Source: Atherix ibis | Taxonomy: Eukaryota > Arthropoda > Insecta > Diptera > Athericidae | DNA: 64,000 bases | Assembly (NCBI GenBank): GCA_958298945.1 | Contig: OY282606.1 | Span: forward strand, 78,293,622 to 78,357,621 | Direction: 5' to 3' | Part shown: one piece after another, positions 1 to 11,965 of the stretch | How the letters are laid out: every line of letters starts with the position of its first letter | Numbering within the stretch: the stretch's first letter is position 1 | Notes under the pieces: generated by a model | What the model saw: the letters and a program-made list of their open reading frames with translations, nothing else | The model's database searches: none | Told to the model about the DNA's origin: nothing | Program-made: the position numbers and the translations under genes

Positions 1-2
1 GA

Positions 3-165
3 TCCAGACCGGATTCCCTGTTGTCGCATCGTTGATGATGATCAAAACCTCAAAAATCAAAAACCTCTACTAAAATCATGATGAGGTCTAGACCGGACTC
101 CTTGTGATCGCATCGTTGATGATAATGATGATCAAAACCTCAAAAATCTAAACTCTCTCATTAAA
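3..165. repeat. 84-bp tandem duplication at window edge
   Basis: Two adjacent copies, offset by 84 bases, share a CAGACCGG/TAGACCGG start, then CGCATCGTTGATGAT and ATGATCAAAACCTCAAAAATC. They differ by substitutions and a small indel, so the duplication is not recent. The first copy begins at the window edge, so the array may continue to the left. No coding potential is seen. Confidence 0.75.
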
Positions 166-2712
166 TGTTTGCCTAGAGTTTGCTAAGATTTTATTCAAGA
201 CTTCAATAATCTTAAATATCTTTAATATGAATAAGCCAAGTTATAGTTAATTTAGGTTTTCATTAAGAATAATGAAGACCAGATATTACTTATGAATTTA
301 CATAGTCTTAAAACATAACTTTTATTATGAATTTGTTTTTAAGGAATCAGATTTTTGAGCAAGCAAAAAAATAGTACATTCAAGTTAGTAAGTTAAAAGC
401 TTTACATTTTAATAAAACCTTAAAATTCAGAATTTCGAAAATGTGAAAAATTGTAAACAAAATTTTTGGGATTCGGAAATAAAACCTAAAGTCAGATTTA
501 GATTATGACCAAATTAAAAATATTTATGTACACTCTGCAGAAATAACAATAAAAAAGATATCAACAAACTAGATGATTTGAAATCAACACCATTAAGGGG
601 GGTTTAAATTGACTTTTGAAATGTACACTGAAACACAATCAAAGTCAAGGCAAGCCGATAAAAGCTTTCGAAATTCTCAAATTCAAATAATCGTCTGTGT
701 TTTTAAAAAATGTTTGCTTTAATCACCAAAGAATCCAATTAGCGATAGTTTATGATTACCGCCGCATAAAAATCCAATCAGATTAAAAAAGAAAACGTGT
801 TAATGGGTTTAATACCGATGAGGATCAATCGGTTGGGCTCTCTTCCTCTTCAAAATAATAATAAAATCGAACAGAAAGTTTTTTATTGCATTTTTTCTAT
901 GCATTAGATTGTTTTTTCTGTAGTAGATAATTCGAACATAAGTTAGCCAAAAAAAAAAAGAATTGGTAAAAAATATGTTTGCAAAAAATTACTGGAAACG
1001 TGCAAGGGAAATTAAGTGTATTAAGAAGACAGCGAAAAACAGATACGTTATTGGTAAAAAATTGATCTAAAAATAAATATCCTCGCATGTGAACAAAAAA
1101 TCAAAGGAGTTTTTGCCGGAACTTGCCTTTAAATCTGTTAGAGAATATTTCGAAATCTTTGTGATCCTTTCCGAACTTGGGACCTGAAGAGATACCGGCC
1201 GTCATATGTTGGCAAAGTATTCGTACATTGTGAAAAAATTATAAAAAAAATGAGCAAAAATTCTTGGCTTTGGGATGGTAGAAACAAATGGAACTCTTAA
1301 CGCCTACTGAGTGATTTAGTTAACCTTTCACAAGTGGCGACAGTTGTAGGTCTCGACCTACGATTCCAAATCAAGTATTTCCTGTCAGACGAATTTTTTT
1401 TTAGCCATGAAATGTGTGTTTTTGCATTATGGCACGTCCTTTTCGCCTTTTGGCTTTTTCGGTATATGCTCACTGATATCTTCGGTATATCCTTAGTGAT
1501 CCCAAGTGTCAGGATGTAGAATTTTGCAATTTGGTCGGTACGAAGATAATTAATAGTTTAACACGAAACTGTGTCGAACGTGCCACGACAGGCGACACAC
1601 GATTTTTGATGAGCACAGAAGACTGCTCAGTCGTTACTCCCACTTAGTAGTTGTTAGCAAAAATACGTTCAAATTTGTTTCGCAAATTTTTAAAGGCACT
1701 ATACTCTTCTACATAGAAAATAGGAAAAAAATTATACAAAAAGAGCCGACAATTATTTTGTGGTTAGTCCACTTTTAACTTTATCATTTCTTCTTGTCGC
1801 ATCCAGACTTCTGGCCATTTAAATCCGTGATGAGAACAGCAATTCCAAATAAGAATCAAGTGGAAAAAAACGCAATTTCTTAAACTATTTTGATCTTACC
1901 AGCGTTTTAAAAAAAAAACTAGACTCTAGGCTCTCACAAGGATCTCTCAAAAATAATTTGAATATTGTCAACATACGACTCTTAAAAAACTTGGTTGTGT
2001 TTTGAATTTTTTTTAATTTACTTAAATAAATATTAAAAGAAATACGATAATTATAAAAAAACATTTTAATTAAATTTACTATAAAAAAAGCACTTTTAAA
2101 TTTATAAATAATAAAATTGTTTTCTTTGTAAAATTTTGTTTCTCATCATTAGTTTAATTCCATTGTTCTTTAACTTCTGTTTTTAATGTTTTGCATTTTT
2201 ATTTTTACTATTTATATAAAAATTACTATAGGCATAGCTCCTCTTTTCCCAAATAAGTGTGGATATTTAGAAAATATAAAAAGAATACGTACATTTTTAT
2301 AGCAAAACAGTAGGTCTTTAAGTATACTTTTACCCTTCATTGTGCAATTTTTTAATCTGTAGATTTTTAAAAATTACTCTATATTAATTTCTATTGTAAA
2401 AATATTGCCCCAAAGTACAGAAGAGATTAACGTTAAAAAAATAAAGTTTTCTTAAAAAAATAATTATTTCTCTAATAATTAGTCCTAAAAAGGTTTATTT
2501 TTACCAAACAGAACGTTATCAAAGATGCCTAATATTTTTAAGACTATTCCGTAAGAAAATTTAACAACCACAACCTTCTGAATTTTTTTTAAAAACACAA
2601 ACTAATATAAAAATGAAAATATTCTTTTTTTTATGTTAATTAAATTATATTTTTCATGATGAGTCCGATAATTTTTTCAACTCTGCTGTGACTTTACGAT
2701 TGATATTACTAA
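166..2712. other. AT-rich non-coding stretch, no gene seen
   Basis: This is a strongly AT-rich sequence with many homopolymer A and T runs. Open frames are at most about 60 codons. A 23-bp direct repeat containing TCGGTATAT lies near 1459-1504. Around 1540-1640 the base composition is less AT-rich, but I recognise no motif. I see no transposon or gene here. Confidence 0.5.
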
Positions 2713-3487
2713 TGGAATTAAAAATTGATTGCTGACGTGAAGTCCTAGAGGGATGAGTCTGGTATAATAACTAGGCCATCAAGAAGACAAGGGAGCAGAA
2801 GGGCATGCTTACTGGCATGAATTGTAGGATTGTTAGCGGGATGGAAGGTGGGGGACTCTGAAACTTGTCACTATCACCTTCGCAACCAAACATATCTAAA
2901 AGGTTTTTTTTTATACTGAAGAAAGATGTGAGAATATATCTGGGGAAAAGGACGTAGAGTCGAGGAAGAGAAAGGTGTCAGAAATTGACATAATGGGTAG
3001 AAAAGAAAGATTTAATTAATTTGTCTTAAAAAAGAAAAGCAGTGACCAGGCAAGTAGCGAGCTTAGGATCGAGCGGAGCGGTTTTGTAAAAGAGTTCTCC
3101 AAACCACTCTTGGCACTTCAGAGGCCCATCTGATGTTCTGAAGTGCGTCTCTATTTTACCGATATTTTTTTTACACACTTTTGTTAATCTTTACCCATTT
3201 TCAGACCTTTCTCTTCCTCTATCTTATGTCCTTTTTTACTAGGATAAATTAACACCTCTTTGGTAATTCCAGTATAAATAGAAAATATGACATGCATATT
3301 TTTTTGGTTATGTTTGGGTGCGAAAGCAATAATGGCAAGTTAAAGAACCATTCCCCCGCTCCCTACTACAATTTCACAACAAGCCAGTAAGCATGCCCCA
3401 CCACTCCCCCGTCTTCTGCATGGTCTAGTTGTCATATATCAGACTCACCCTCTAGGAGTTCACGTCCGCTATCAATTTTTAATTCCA
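2713..3487. mobile_element. Non-autonomous DNA element with ~310-bp inverted arms
   Basis: The left end (2713 onward, starting TGGAATTAAAAATTGAT) is the imperfect reverse complement of the right end (reading back from 3487). The match continues through CCTAGAGGG, GAGTCTG, GAAGAC, GGCATGCTTACTGGC, AACCAAACAT or its variant, and GAGGAAGAGAAAGG. The arms run roughly 2713-3025 and 3180-3487 with a spacer of about 155 bp. The spacer holds a small hairpin built on GCACTTCAG/CTGAAGTGC. No transposase is encoded. Long arms with a short unique centre are typical of foldback or Mutator-like non-autonomous elements, but I cannot assign a superfamily. I do not see a target-site duplication at the ends I chose (ACTAA left, CCACC right), so the true ends could be a few bases away. 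Confidence 0.8.
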
Positions 3488-3634
3488 CCACCCAAACTAT
3501 CTACAGATAAATATCGGAAATTATAATAATCCACAGCGTATTTCGTATGGCAATATAGGAAAATTTTAGCCGAATTAAGAAATAAAATATTTTTCGTTTC
3601 CCAAATAATATTTTTTTAATAATTTTTTTTTATA

Positions 3635-4850
3635 TTGGGAGTTCAAATGGGAAACCGTAGTTTTCCAATAGTTTGCGCCAGCAGTACAATCGGAAACGTC
3701 AAATTGTAAGCTGTCAACAACTCTCCGAATATGTCAAAATTTAGCCAAATATGCGTCATTTACGGGAAGTTTTGCTTTTTGCCGTCAATTTGGACAAGTC
3801 TGTATCTGAGGAATGTCTAATGATTATAGAAAACTTATAGTGTGGCTCAATGCTATAAAAGTGGTGATTTCGACGTGGAAGGTGATTTTGATGTGGAATG
3901 TGATTTCGACGTGGAAGGTGATTTCGACAAGGAGAGTCCCGGGCTAGTGAAAAATTTTGAAGACGCAGCATTGTAGGCATTACTGGATGAAGCGCCATGT
4001 CAAACGCAACAAGAACTCGCTTATTCATTGGGCGTAACTCAACAAGCCATTTCCCATCGTTTGAAAGTTTTGGGAATTATCCAAAAGCAAAGATTTTGGG
4101 TGTCATACGAGTTAAAGCCGAGAGACATCAAATGGGATTTTTTCACGTGTGAACAGCTGCTCCAACGGCAAAAAAGGAACGATTTTCTACATTATATATC
4201 ACTGGCGATGAAATGTGGATCCATTACGATAATCCAAAGTGAAAAAAATCGTGCGGGTGCCACGGCCATACATCAACATCGACGGCCAAGCCAAACATCC
4301 ATGGCTCGAAGCTCATGCTATGTATTTGGTGGGACCAGCTCGGCATGATATATTATGAGCTATTGCAACTGGGTGAAACAATCGCAGGAACTCGCAGCGA
4401 AACACAACTGATGCGTTTGAGAAAGAAAAACGGTCACAATACGAGCAAAGAAACGACAAAGTGATTTTGGAGTAGGACAACGCTCGGCCACATTTTGCTA
4501 AGATGGTTAAAACCTACCTGAAACACTGAAATGGGATGTCCTGCCCAACCCGCCGTATTCTCCCGACATCGCTCCTTCCGACTACTACCTTGTCCGATAG
4601 ATGACGCGTGGCCTGGCTGAGCAGCACTTTCGATCTTATGAAGAGACTAAAAATTGGGTCGTTTCGTGGATGGCCTCAAAAGATGAGCAGTTTTTTTGAC
4701 ATGAAATCCGTATACTGCCAAAAAGTTGTGGCTTATAATGGACAATACTTTGAATCACGAATACATGAGCATTTTTCCATAATAAAGCCTCAAATTTTAG
4801 AGAAAAATGGTGGTTGTCCATTATAATTTTTTATTACAAATATACTTTAT
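3635..4850 (+). mobile_element. Decayed mariner element (mauritiana/mellifera-like)
   Basis: A mariner (DD34D) transposase relic reads left to right. The 5' end, TTGGGAGTTCAAATGGGAAACC after a TA, looks like a mariner TIR, but I cannot find its partner on the right, so the 3' boundary is approximate. The second helix-turn-helix is clear at 4028-4140 (GVTQQAISHRLKVLG, then YELKPRD and FFTCEQLLQRQK). The first catalytic motif TGDE with IHYDNPK lies near 4203-4235 after a frameshift. IWWDQLG is near 4320, and the final YSPDIAPSDYYL-type motif near 4557-4590 has survived with frame changes. Several stops and frameshifts make it inactive. A short tandem expansion interrupts the linker at 3866-3928. 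The subfamily is judged from remembered motifs only. Confidence 0.88.
3866..3928 (+). repeat. 18-bp tandem repeat inside the mariner frame
   Basis: Three units of 18 bases (GATTTCGACGTGGAAGGT and close variants) and half of a fourth follow one another. Each unit encodes DFDVEG. In mariner proteins GDFDVE occurs once, just after the first DNA-binding domain, so the repeat expands a single ancestral segment by whole codons. Confidence 0.85.
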
Positions 4851-5055
4851 GTAAATATTCCTATGATGTTTACAAATAAACTGGGTTATAGCAAATGTTT
4901 TCATATATATGGTTTTGAGTTATTAGATTTTGGTCGGTTCAAATGTAACGACGACCCCGTTATTTAATAGGAGTTAGAACAAGTGTTTCAGGTTGTTTTC
5001 CTTTCTGAAGGAGCTTGAATTACAGTTTTCGTTATTATGCCATCATTTTAACAAT

Positions 5056-5147
5056 AAAAAAAGATAACAACAACCACTACTTGATGGCATCAGATATTTC
5101 AGCAATGCCAGAGAAAAATTATATTTTGCTTGTTGTTATCTTTTTTT
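5056..5147. repeat. Perfect 18-bp inverted repeat with 56-base spacer
   Basis: AAAAAAAGATAACAACAA at 5056-5073 is exactly repeated in reverse complement at 5130-5147. A second pair, ATGCCATCA at 5037-5045 and TGATGGCAT at 5082-5090, is interleaved with it. Both stems cannot form at once. It lies between the mariner relic and the SINE tail. It could be the remains of a small palindromic element. Confidence 0.6.
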
Positions 5148-5154
5148 GATATAC

Positions 5155-5330
5155 TATAAAAAAATTAAACTTTTTCTCACATTTGTACTGAAATATAAAT
5201 TATAAGCGAAAATGTGTACAACATGAATACGACTCAGGCTATTTGGTGACTGGATGTCCTTATCGGTATTTGAACCCGAGAGGTAACGTACAAGTCGCAA
5301 ACTCCTTCCGATTGCACCACACGACAGGAA
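5155..5330 (-). mobile_element. tRNA-derived SINE
   Basis: On the reverse strand TGGTGCAATCGG (complement of 5308-5319) fits the Pol III A-box pattern TRGYNNANNNG. GGGTTCAAATACC (complement of 5265-5277) is a near-consensus B box 42 bases downstream. This A-to-B spacing and order is that of a tRNA gene. The region between does not fold into a convincing anticodon arm, and the acceptor ends do not pair, so a functional tRNA is unlikely. Downstream, the sequence runs through a non-tRNA body into an A/T-rich tail near 5155. That is SINE architecture, in which the internal promoter drives transcription and a LINE supplies reverse transcription. The 3' boundary is uncertain. A degenerate tRNA pseudogene is the alternative. 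Confidence 0.6.
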
Positions 5331-6229
5331 AAGGGTTGAAATTGACCCAGAGGAGCGGAAGCGCAAATACAAGCACTCAACAATTTGCTGCAAGGATCTT
5401 GGATTGGAAGTGGTGACAAAAATATGCTTGTACGAGTTATCCTGAAAAATATAACCAAATTTTACCCTAATTCATAAAATGTAATTCATCGATTTTTTAG
5501 CTATTTCTCCTAATTGGATGTACTTTATATCCAATGAAATAGGCCTTGGCTCAAGGACATCCTCAGCGCGTTATTTACTTTTAAAAAACCCCATTTCTCA
5601 AATTACAAAATATGTAGAATTTTCTTAAAATGATCTTTACGAAGATACAAAAGGATAACCTATAAAATAGCACATTTTTTCCTAATTTTTAATTTAGTAA
5701 AAATTTTTGAAGAAATTAATGTTTAAAAAAAAATGTCTTTAAAATTAATAATTGCCAAAATATTAAACTCAAAATTCGATGATAATTTTCTGGCAAAGGA
5801 TTGAAAAAAAATAAGAAAACGCATCCTTTATTAGGGCAACTTCAATACGATTGCATACAGGATTTGATCCAATTGGTGTTTTTCATATATTCGACCACGT
5901 TTTATTCATCACAGCTTCCTGCAAAAAAATTACTCTTCTTAATTATATTTAAATTTTTATCAATTCAATAATACCATTCTAATTAGCCGCAATAATACCA
6001 TTTGAACTAATAACAGGATAACAGGACAGAAACGTTAAGTAAATTTTTGAAATATTTCAAAATATAATTGAAATTTGGGTAGAAATCAGAAAAATCTGTT
6101 CCATTAAATATTAAAGTATAATTTTTAACCGACTATTTTTCAAGTAAAACTAAATGAAATATTTTTTTTAAGTGAAAAATCTATAAAAAAAAAACTTAAT
6201 AATCTTTTATAGAAAAATATACCCACTTG
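5331..6229. other. AT-rich intergenic sequence
   Basis: I see no gene, TIR or recognisable element here. Open frames are short and lack any family motif. The segment ends where the AT-rich dispersed repeat begins. Confidence 0.5.
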
Positions 6230-6760
6230 CCCATAAACACATTTTTCCTAAATCAATTCATCTTTAAATTATATAAAAATATAGACCTTTTAAGTTACTT
6301 AATTTCGAATCACTTCAACTATTTTTCTATAAAATCTATTAAAAGGAAATTAACTTTTTAAGAATACGTATATTAGTTAATAAAGATATTATATTAATAA
6401 ATAGCCCTTAAAAAAATTTTAACCGGATGATTACCTATTTTCACAAAAGACCCCACAACGTAGAACTACTATTAACGTAAAATTTAAAAATCGTCTTTTA
6501 ACTTCGAAAAATTAGAGAATAAGAAAACCACTATAACAGTGCACTTATTTTCTTAGTTTCCACTCATAATCGATCATAATGAATCTTTCCCCTTTTACTA
6601 AAAACCAATAAAAACCTCTTGTACAACACAAATACCCCACAAAACGTTGTAATTTTGTATACAATTCAGTATCAAAGAAATTATAAAAAATCCTACAAGA
6701 GAAACAACAATAAAAAAAAAATCTAATAAATCTTAATCAAATACTAATTTTCAAAATTAT
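6230..6760. repeat. AT-rich dispersed repeat, copy 1
   Basis: This segment aligns in the same orientation with 10680-11090. Shared stretches include TATAAAATCTATTAAAA or TATAAGATCTATTAAAA, AATAAAAACC, ATACCCCA and AAAACNTTGTAATTTTGTAT, in the same order with small indels. The copies lie about 4.4 kb apart. No protein is encoded. They could be long terminal repeats of a dead retrotransposon, two insertions of one non-autonomous element, or a local duplication. I see no polymerase between them. Confidence 0.7.
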
Positions 6761-9700
6761 GTTGCTATAAATAAAATTATTTTAAACCTTTTCCAATTCA
6801 TTCTGTAAATGCTCATTCATACTCTTTTCACATAAGATAATTTATAAAATTTAAAAGCCTATTTTTACGATCGAAGAAGAGAAAATCATGAATTGATATC
6901 GTAATCGATTAATAAGGATCAATGGTATGGAATTAAGAAAAGGACGGTATGATATGGTATACCATAAAATGATCAGGCAACAATAAATGCTCTAGACCGG
7001 AATCGGTTCTCCTTTTGCCAAGCATTGAGTTTGGTTTCGGTGTGGTCAACGGTTCACGGAGTCGATGCGTGTGGCCAGAAAAACGATCTTCACTCGCACC
7101 AAAAAAATAAGGAATCAATACGGTCAGATATTGCAGTTCTCCTAATCCCTGAATAATATCTACTCGAATGCACTATTCGAGAAACAACAACAAAATTTCC
7201 TAACTGACAATCAGTTCTCCTAATGGCACAATTTATTCCAATCCAATAATAACCAGATGAAGATGATACATCCGCGCGCTGGCGCAGACAGACGCACGCT
7301 TGAAACTCGAACCCAAACAAAAGTTCACACAAATCCGAGCCATTTCTAAGGTGGCATTTTTCATTTGACCTCTTGAACGGATAGAAGACGAGTGTATACA
7401 CATTGCCAAACGGAAGACTTTAAGTATGGATACACTCATAGCAATGCATGCGTACCGAACTCAAGAAGTGCGCATTATTATCCCAAGACTTCGTCATCAC
7501 ATTAGGTCTGGCGCAGGCATTCCATCGTTGCTGACGATAATAGCATTAAATTTTTTACCAACACTTTAAACATTGGTTTCTCTTTTCACTAATACTCCTC
7601 TTCCAAGATATTCTGTCCTTCTCGTTTACAAGTTAAACTGGGTAATCCCCTTAAACATTTAATCTTTAACGAGAATATCGACTACAGAAACGAACGCAAC
7701 CACCTAAGAATCTACAAACACTCTATCCCAGTCAGTTACAAATCCCTAATGGTATTCACATTTATCGATGTCACAATATAATTAAGTTATTAAGTAATTT
7801 GTTAGTTTTAAAATCCATGTAAAAAGAGGGGAATCTTTTTACAAAACCGGAAAGTGATCTTTGAGTGTGTAAAATAAATCGGCCGAGGCTAAAAAGAAAT
7901 TATAAACTGAATTAACCGAAGGAGACTAAAGTGAATCGAAATAAGAATGGATTAAGGAAAAAATATTGTAATTTAAATTTTTTGAACCATGCACGTACTT
8001 TGTGGCGGGGGGTATCGTTTAGTTTGTAAATTTACCGGACCTCTAATCGTTCTCGTAGGTGGCACACGCTCAGCGAAAACATTTAACATACCCCGCTGAA
8101 GTGCCATTTTCATATTTTGACGGAGATTTATCTGCGTTCCGATGATTACTAATCGCGCCACGACGGTTTGGTTTGTCGATTAGGCGATTTGTTGGAATTC
8201 CGATCGTAGTCGTAAGCAGCCAGACAGTTGGACACACGCGACTCTCTAGCTTTTCCCACGATCACGAAGTACTTGTGGCTCCACGAAATCCTCATTAGAA
8301 GCAAATCCATTGTAGTCGAAACGATAATTTCGATTTATGTACATGGTCGTCGTCGAAAACGTGGAATATGCTGTAGTGCTCCAGGGGAGGTATGATTAGA
8401 TCTTAGGGGGGAAAAGTTCATTGTACAAGCCCATACGAACGAGTGCACACTCAATAAATTATAGCGTAAGTACTTGTCACTTCAGGCGATGTGATCGATG
8501 ATTAAGTTATTGACGTCAGAGTATGAACGGAGCCATATGAGCCTCTGCGCAGCATCTACGATCTCGGTCCCAACATAATGTTCAGCATTTACAATACGAA
8601 AACACGAAAACGATCGAAACTGAAAACATTTCAAATCGATTCCATACAGCACATCACGTTTGAACTTAACCTCAAACTGTGCTGCATCCGTTTTCCTGGT
8701 TTTTGGGCGCATCGACCATGTTTTGTGAGACGTGTTCATACCAGTTTGTACATTGTGTCATGTCTTGTTGGAGTGATTTTTGCTATACCTCAACTCACAC
8801 TAAACAAAGACTAACAAAAATCCAACATTTTTCAATGCAATTCACTTTTACTCATTTGGTTGCGTAGAAAAAACAAACCTCGACCATCAGAGTTTCTAGT
8901 CATTCTATTCAACGAACTGAACAGAAAATGTGGTCAGTGTTTACCTATCGAATTGGCGTGACCAGTTAGTTGTAGGCAGTTGACTACCCACAGAAATTTG
9001 TGTCAACGTCCCGCAGCTATTCAATGATGTATGAATCCTTCTGAATATTGTTTTCAATGAGTTACCTCAGCAGGAGTTGCATTAACTGCATGTGCGTTGG
9101 CTACTCTTAGTTTCCATCGAAATGCCATAAGAAATATTTCCACTGAAGAAGTTCAGAAGATATTTTTAAAAAAATTTGGGTAGCCCTCAAAGTGTGTACA
9201 ATAACATCTTTCCAGTGAATATCAGTTGTAGGAATTTTCACGTAGACTTACTTATGAAAGAAGGAATTTTATTTAAGGATCATATTATGGATGTTGAAGA
9301 GTTCATCAATCATGTGACATTCATAAATGGAGAATAGAATTAAGGAGCGTTTAACTACTTCATTCTAAGGCTATATTGAGGGTCTAGTTGAGATTGTAGA
9401 GTGACTGATTAATCACGTGACTTCCTTAATAGGTATTGTTTAAGATGCTTTGCTTTCGAAGGATTGAAAGCAGAATTTACAAGCACTCGATCCGATTTGA
9501 AATTATGGCAAGAAAAGTCTGTAAGCGTTTCAGGATAAGTAGTTTGAGGACTTTTGCTAGCATGCAAGGGTTTGTTGGGTTGTTGCGATCATTTTGATTA
9601 AAAAGGATAGAAAAATGTGAGATGCGCAGGATGCTATTATAATTATACGCAATTTTGTTTTTATACAACATTTTTATATGATTTCGATACAACACTACCC

Positions 9701-9869
9701 AAGAAACAGAACGAATATGTACTATTTTTCATAAATTATTTGTTTTAATACGAATTTCAGAATATTAAAATTAAAGTTTTTTTGATGTAACACGAAAATA
9801 AAATCATGATTTTAAGAATATGTAACCAAAAATCGTTTACAAAAAAAATATTTCCAATTGCTCAGAGAA
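6761..9869. other. Unique, less AT-rich sequence without a recognised gene
   Basis: From about 6850 to 9060 the sequence is less AT-rich than its flanks and appears single-copy within the window. Overlapping short open frames occur in several frames on both strands (longest about 100 codons near 7090-7401 on the reverse strand). None has a family motif or convincing splice signals. The island could hold cis-regulatory DNA or untranslated exons. From 9060 to 9869 it becomes AT-rich. About 50 bases near 9400-9450 (GACTGATTAATCACGTGACTT and on to GGTATTGT) resemble 11120-11175. Confidence 0.4.
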
Positions 9870-9959
9870 GGGCGCGCCATACGTTATATGTTCTATCAAA
9901 ATATCTGTCAAAACACACATGCAACGATTTATTTTTTGTAGCGGTCAAGTATAAATTAC

Positions 9960-10570
9960 AATAGTTCACATATAGTTAAAGCCCGGAATTTGCAAAAATT
10001 GTTAAGCATTTTAAAGAAACTCGTTCGGTGGCACAACATCAGCATGCTCGTCCAGCTCTTACACGTGAAAACATAATAGCTGTCAGTGATCGGAGGCTAT
10101 TTTAACAGCCGCAATTGTCGAATGCGGGGCACTGAAAACCCCTCATCTGATTTGCAAAAAAACCGATGCATACTAAAAAAAGCACTATTTGGTGCGGTTT
10201 ATGGGGTGGTAGAATCACTGAAAATGATATCGCGACATCTCAACAAACTTTTTATAGCCAAAATTAAATGAGCTGTGGTTTCACAAAACGGCCCTACAAA
10301 CCACACGACACTTCGAAACGTCGGTTTGTTATGCACTAAATTCGATGATGTGAATTGGCCGCCAAGATCTTGCAATTTGATACCGTTGGACACTTTTCTT
10401 TGGACCTATTTCAAAACAAAAGTATATGCTAATCATCCAAGAACAATTCAAGATTTAAGAATAACATTCGACAAGAAATTGAGGCCGTTGGACCATTTTT
10501 ATTGACAAGGGCCATCGAAAATTTTAATGTTTGAATGCAGGCCTGAGAAATGAGTCGTGGTGGTTATGTG
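9960..10570 (+). pseudogene. DD41D-type IS630/mariner transposase relic, internally deleted
   Basis: Fragments of one transposase are in order. A linker, with HFKETRSV and TRENI-like residues, is at about 9990-10080. A catalytic segment follows at 10270-10500. It reads QNGPTNHTT, VNWPPRSCNLIPLD, FLW, then KVYANHP. In this family the second aspartate sits in a QDGAT motif and the third in LTPLD, about 41 residues apart. Here the first is Asn and the spacing is about eight residues short, so a 24-bp deletion has occurred. The tail CEMSRGG at about 10540 matches the family's usual C-terminus. Most of the protein between linker and catalytic core is missing. I cannot place TIRs. Three more relics of the family are in this window. 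Confidence 0.8.
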
Positions 10571-10679
10571 AATAACATTATTTGTTTGATTGCATATATA
10601 AAAGGTCTCTTAGACATATGATAGAGGTCTCTTTATAGCAGTTTAAAAAACCAACAAATGGCCCACTTTTCAATTTTTT

Positions 10680-11090
10680 AACAAATAATTTTGAGAAAAA
10701 TTTAATTCATTTTAAAATTGTTTATGAAATTAGCCTTTAAAATAAGTCAAATTGGAAATAGTTCTACTATTCTTCTATAAGATCTATTAAAATGATATTA
10801 ATTTTGAAAAATACGTTTATGAGTGAACAAAGATATTTTATCAATAAATGATCATAAAAAACGGATTAGTTACAGAATTTTAACCTATTTGCATAGAAGA
10901 GTCCACAATGTAGAACTGCATTCAGTTATTTTCTTAATTTTCACTACTAATCTATCATAATTATTCTCTCCTTTTTTATATAAAATCAATAAAAACCAAA
11001 ATACCCCAGAAAACATTGTAATTTTGTATGGTATTCAGCAAATGAAAAAACCTAAAAATTCTCCATCGAATAAATCTAATTTTTAAAAAA
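10680..11090. repeat. AT-rich dispersed repeat, copy 2
   Basis: This is the direct-orientation partner of 6230-6760. It starts just beyond the DD41D relic. The alignment includes TTTAACCTATTT, TCTATCATAA, and ACATTGTAATTTTGTAT followed by ATTCAG. It carries no open reading frame of note. Confidence 0.7.
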
Positions 11091-11569
11091 ATGACAACTG
11101 AATTTAGTATCTGATTATGATTTCTAAGTGAGTCATTTATCGTATGACTTTATTAATCGGTATTGTATAATTTGAACCATTTATATATGACATAAACTCT
11201 TTATCTGATAATAAATCGAAAATTTAGTGTTCATACAGTAGAAAAACAAATATTTTTATAAAAAAAATCACAAGAAGCTGGCAGGAAATACTCAATAAAA
11301 ATAAATTAAGTCACTCATTCGAAAATCGTAATACGAAATTTAACCATTCAATATTTGAGGGTTACCCGACGTTCAAAATTATGCCCATCCAAAACTAACT
11401 TTTCTGTTTTAAATGATTTAATACTTAAACCTAAAAGCATAACAAATCTTTTAGCTATCGAAATTTTTTAAGAAGTTCTCATTTTTATATATTTTTTTTT
11501 GGATAGTATTTCTTTTTCTGAAGGATTCTAAAGAAAAGACATTTTTGTAAGATTTTGTTGTTATTTGTT

Positions 11570-11965
11570 CGTAAGGCCTACTGAATTAGCAATACCAGAC
11601 GTCACGGATCTGGGATGCGGATCTTCATGGGTTCAGTGCGCTTTATCAAAGCTAGTGCTTTATCATAAAGTCTCGTCGTCCGGGACCATAAATGAAACAA
11701 CAAGGCTTTTGGTGCAGAATCTTTCTCATCCTTATGGATTAAGTAGTGTCCAGCTCTCCACAGCTTCACAAGCTTGATTTCAGTAACAACCGTACTAAAT
11801 GAAAATTATGACTACAAAATATAAACTTGGGTCCATTCTAATGTATGGGGTAAACGATTATTCGGTGGATCCCTCTTTCGAATGCTGCTAAAAGTCTACA
11901 ATGATTTTTGCTGAGGAGCCAAGTTTCCAAAAAACACAAATTATTTTTTCCTTCTATTTTGCAGT
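11570..11965. repeat. Repeat X, copy 1
   Basis: The segment starts at a CCTACTGAAT motif and ends in a block reading GGATCCCTCTTTCGAATGCT, then TTTTGCTGAGGAGC. Both blocks recur at 35455-36105 in the same order. The protein content, if any, is unrecognised. I see no terminal repeats. The less AT-rich composition and lack of a family match suggest an uncharacterised transposable element or retroelement fragment. Confidence 0.6.

Noticed and set aside
3756..4028. Reverse-strand frame with repeated RRNHLP residues
   Set aside because: It is the shadow of the 18-bp repeat inside the mariner on the opposite strand.
5277..5308. Functional tRNA gene
   Set aside because: A and B boxes are present, but the acceptor, D and anticodon stems do not pair properly, and an A/T-rich tail follows, so a SINE is more likely.
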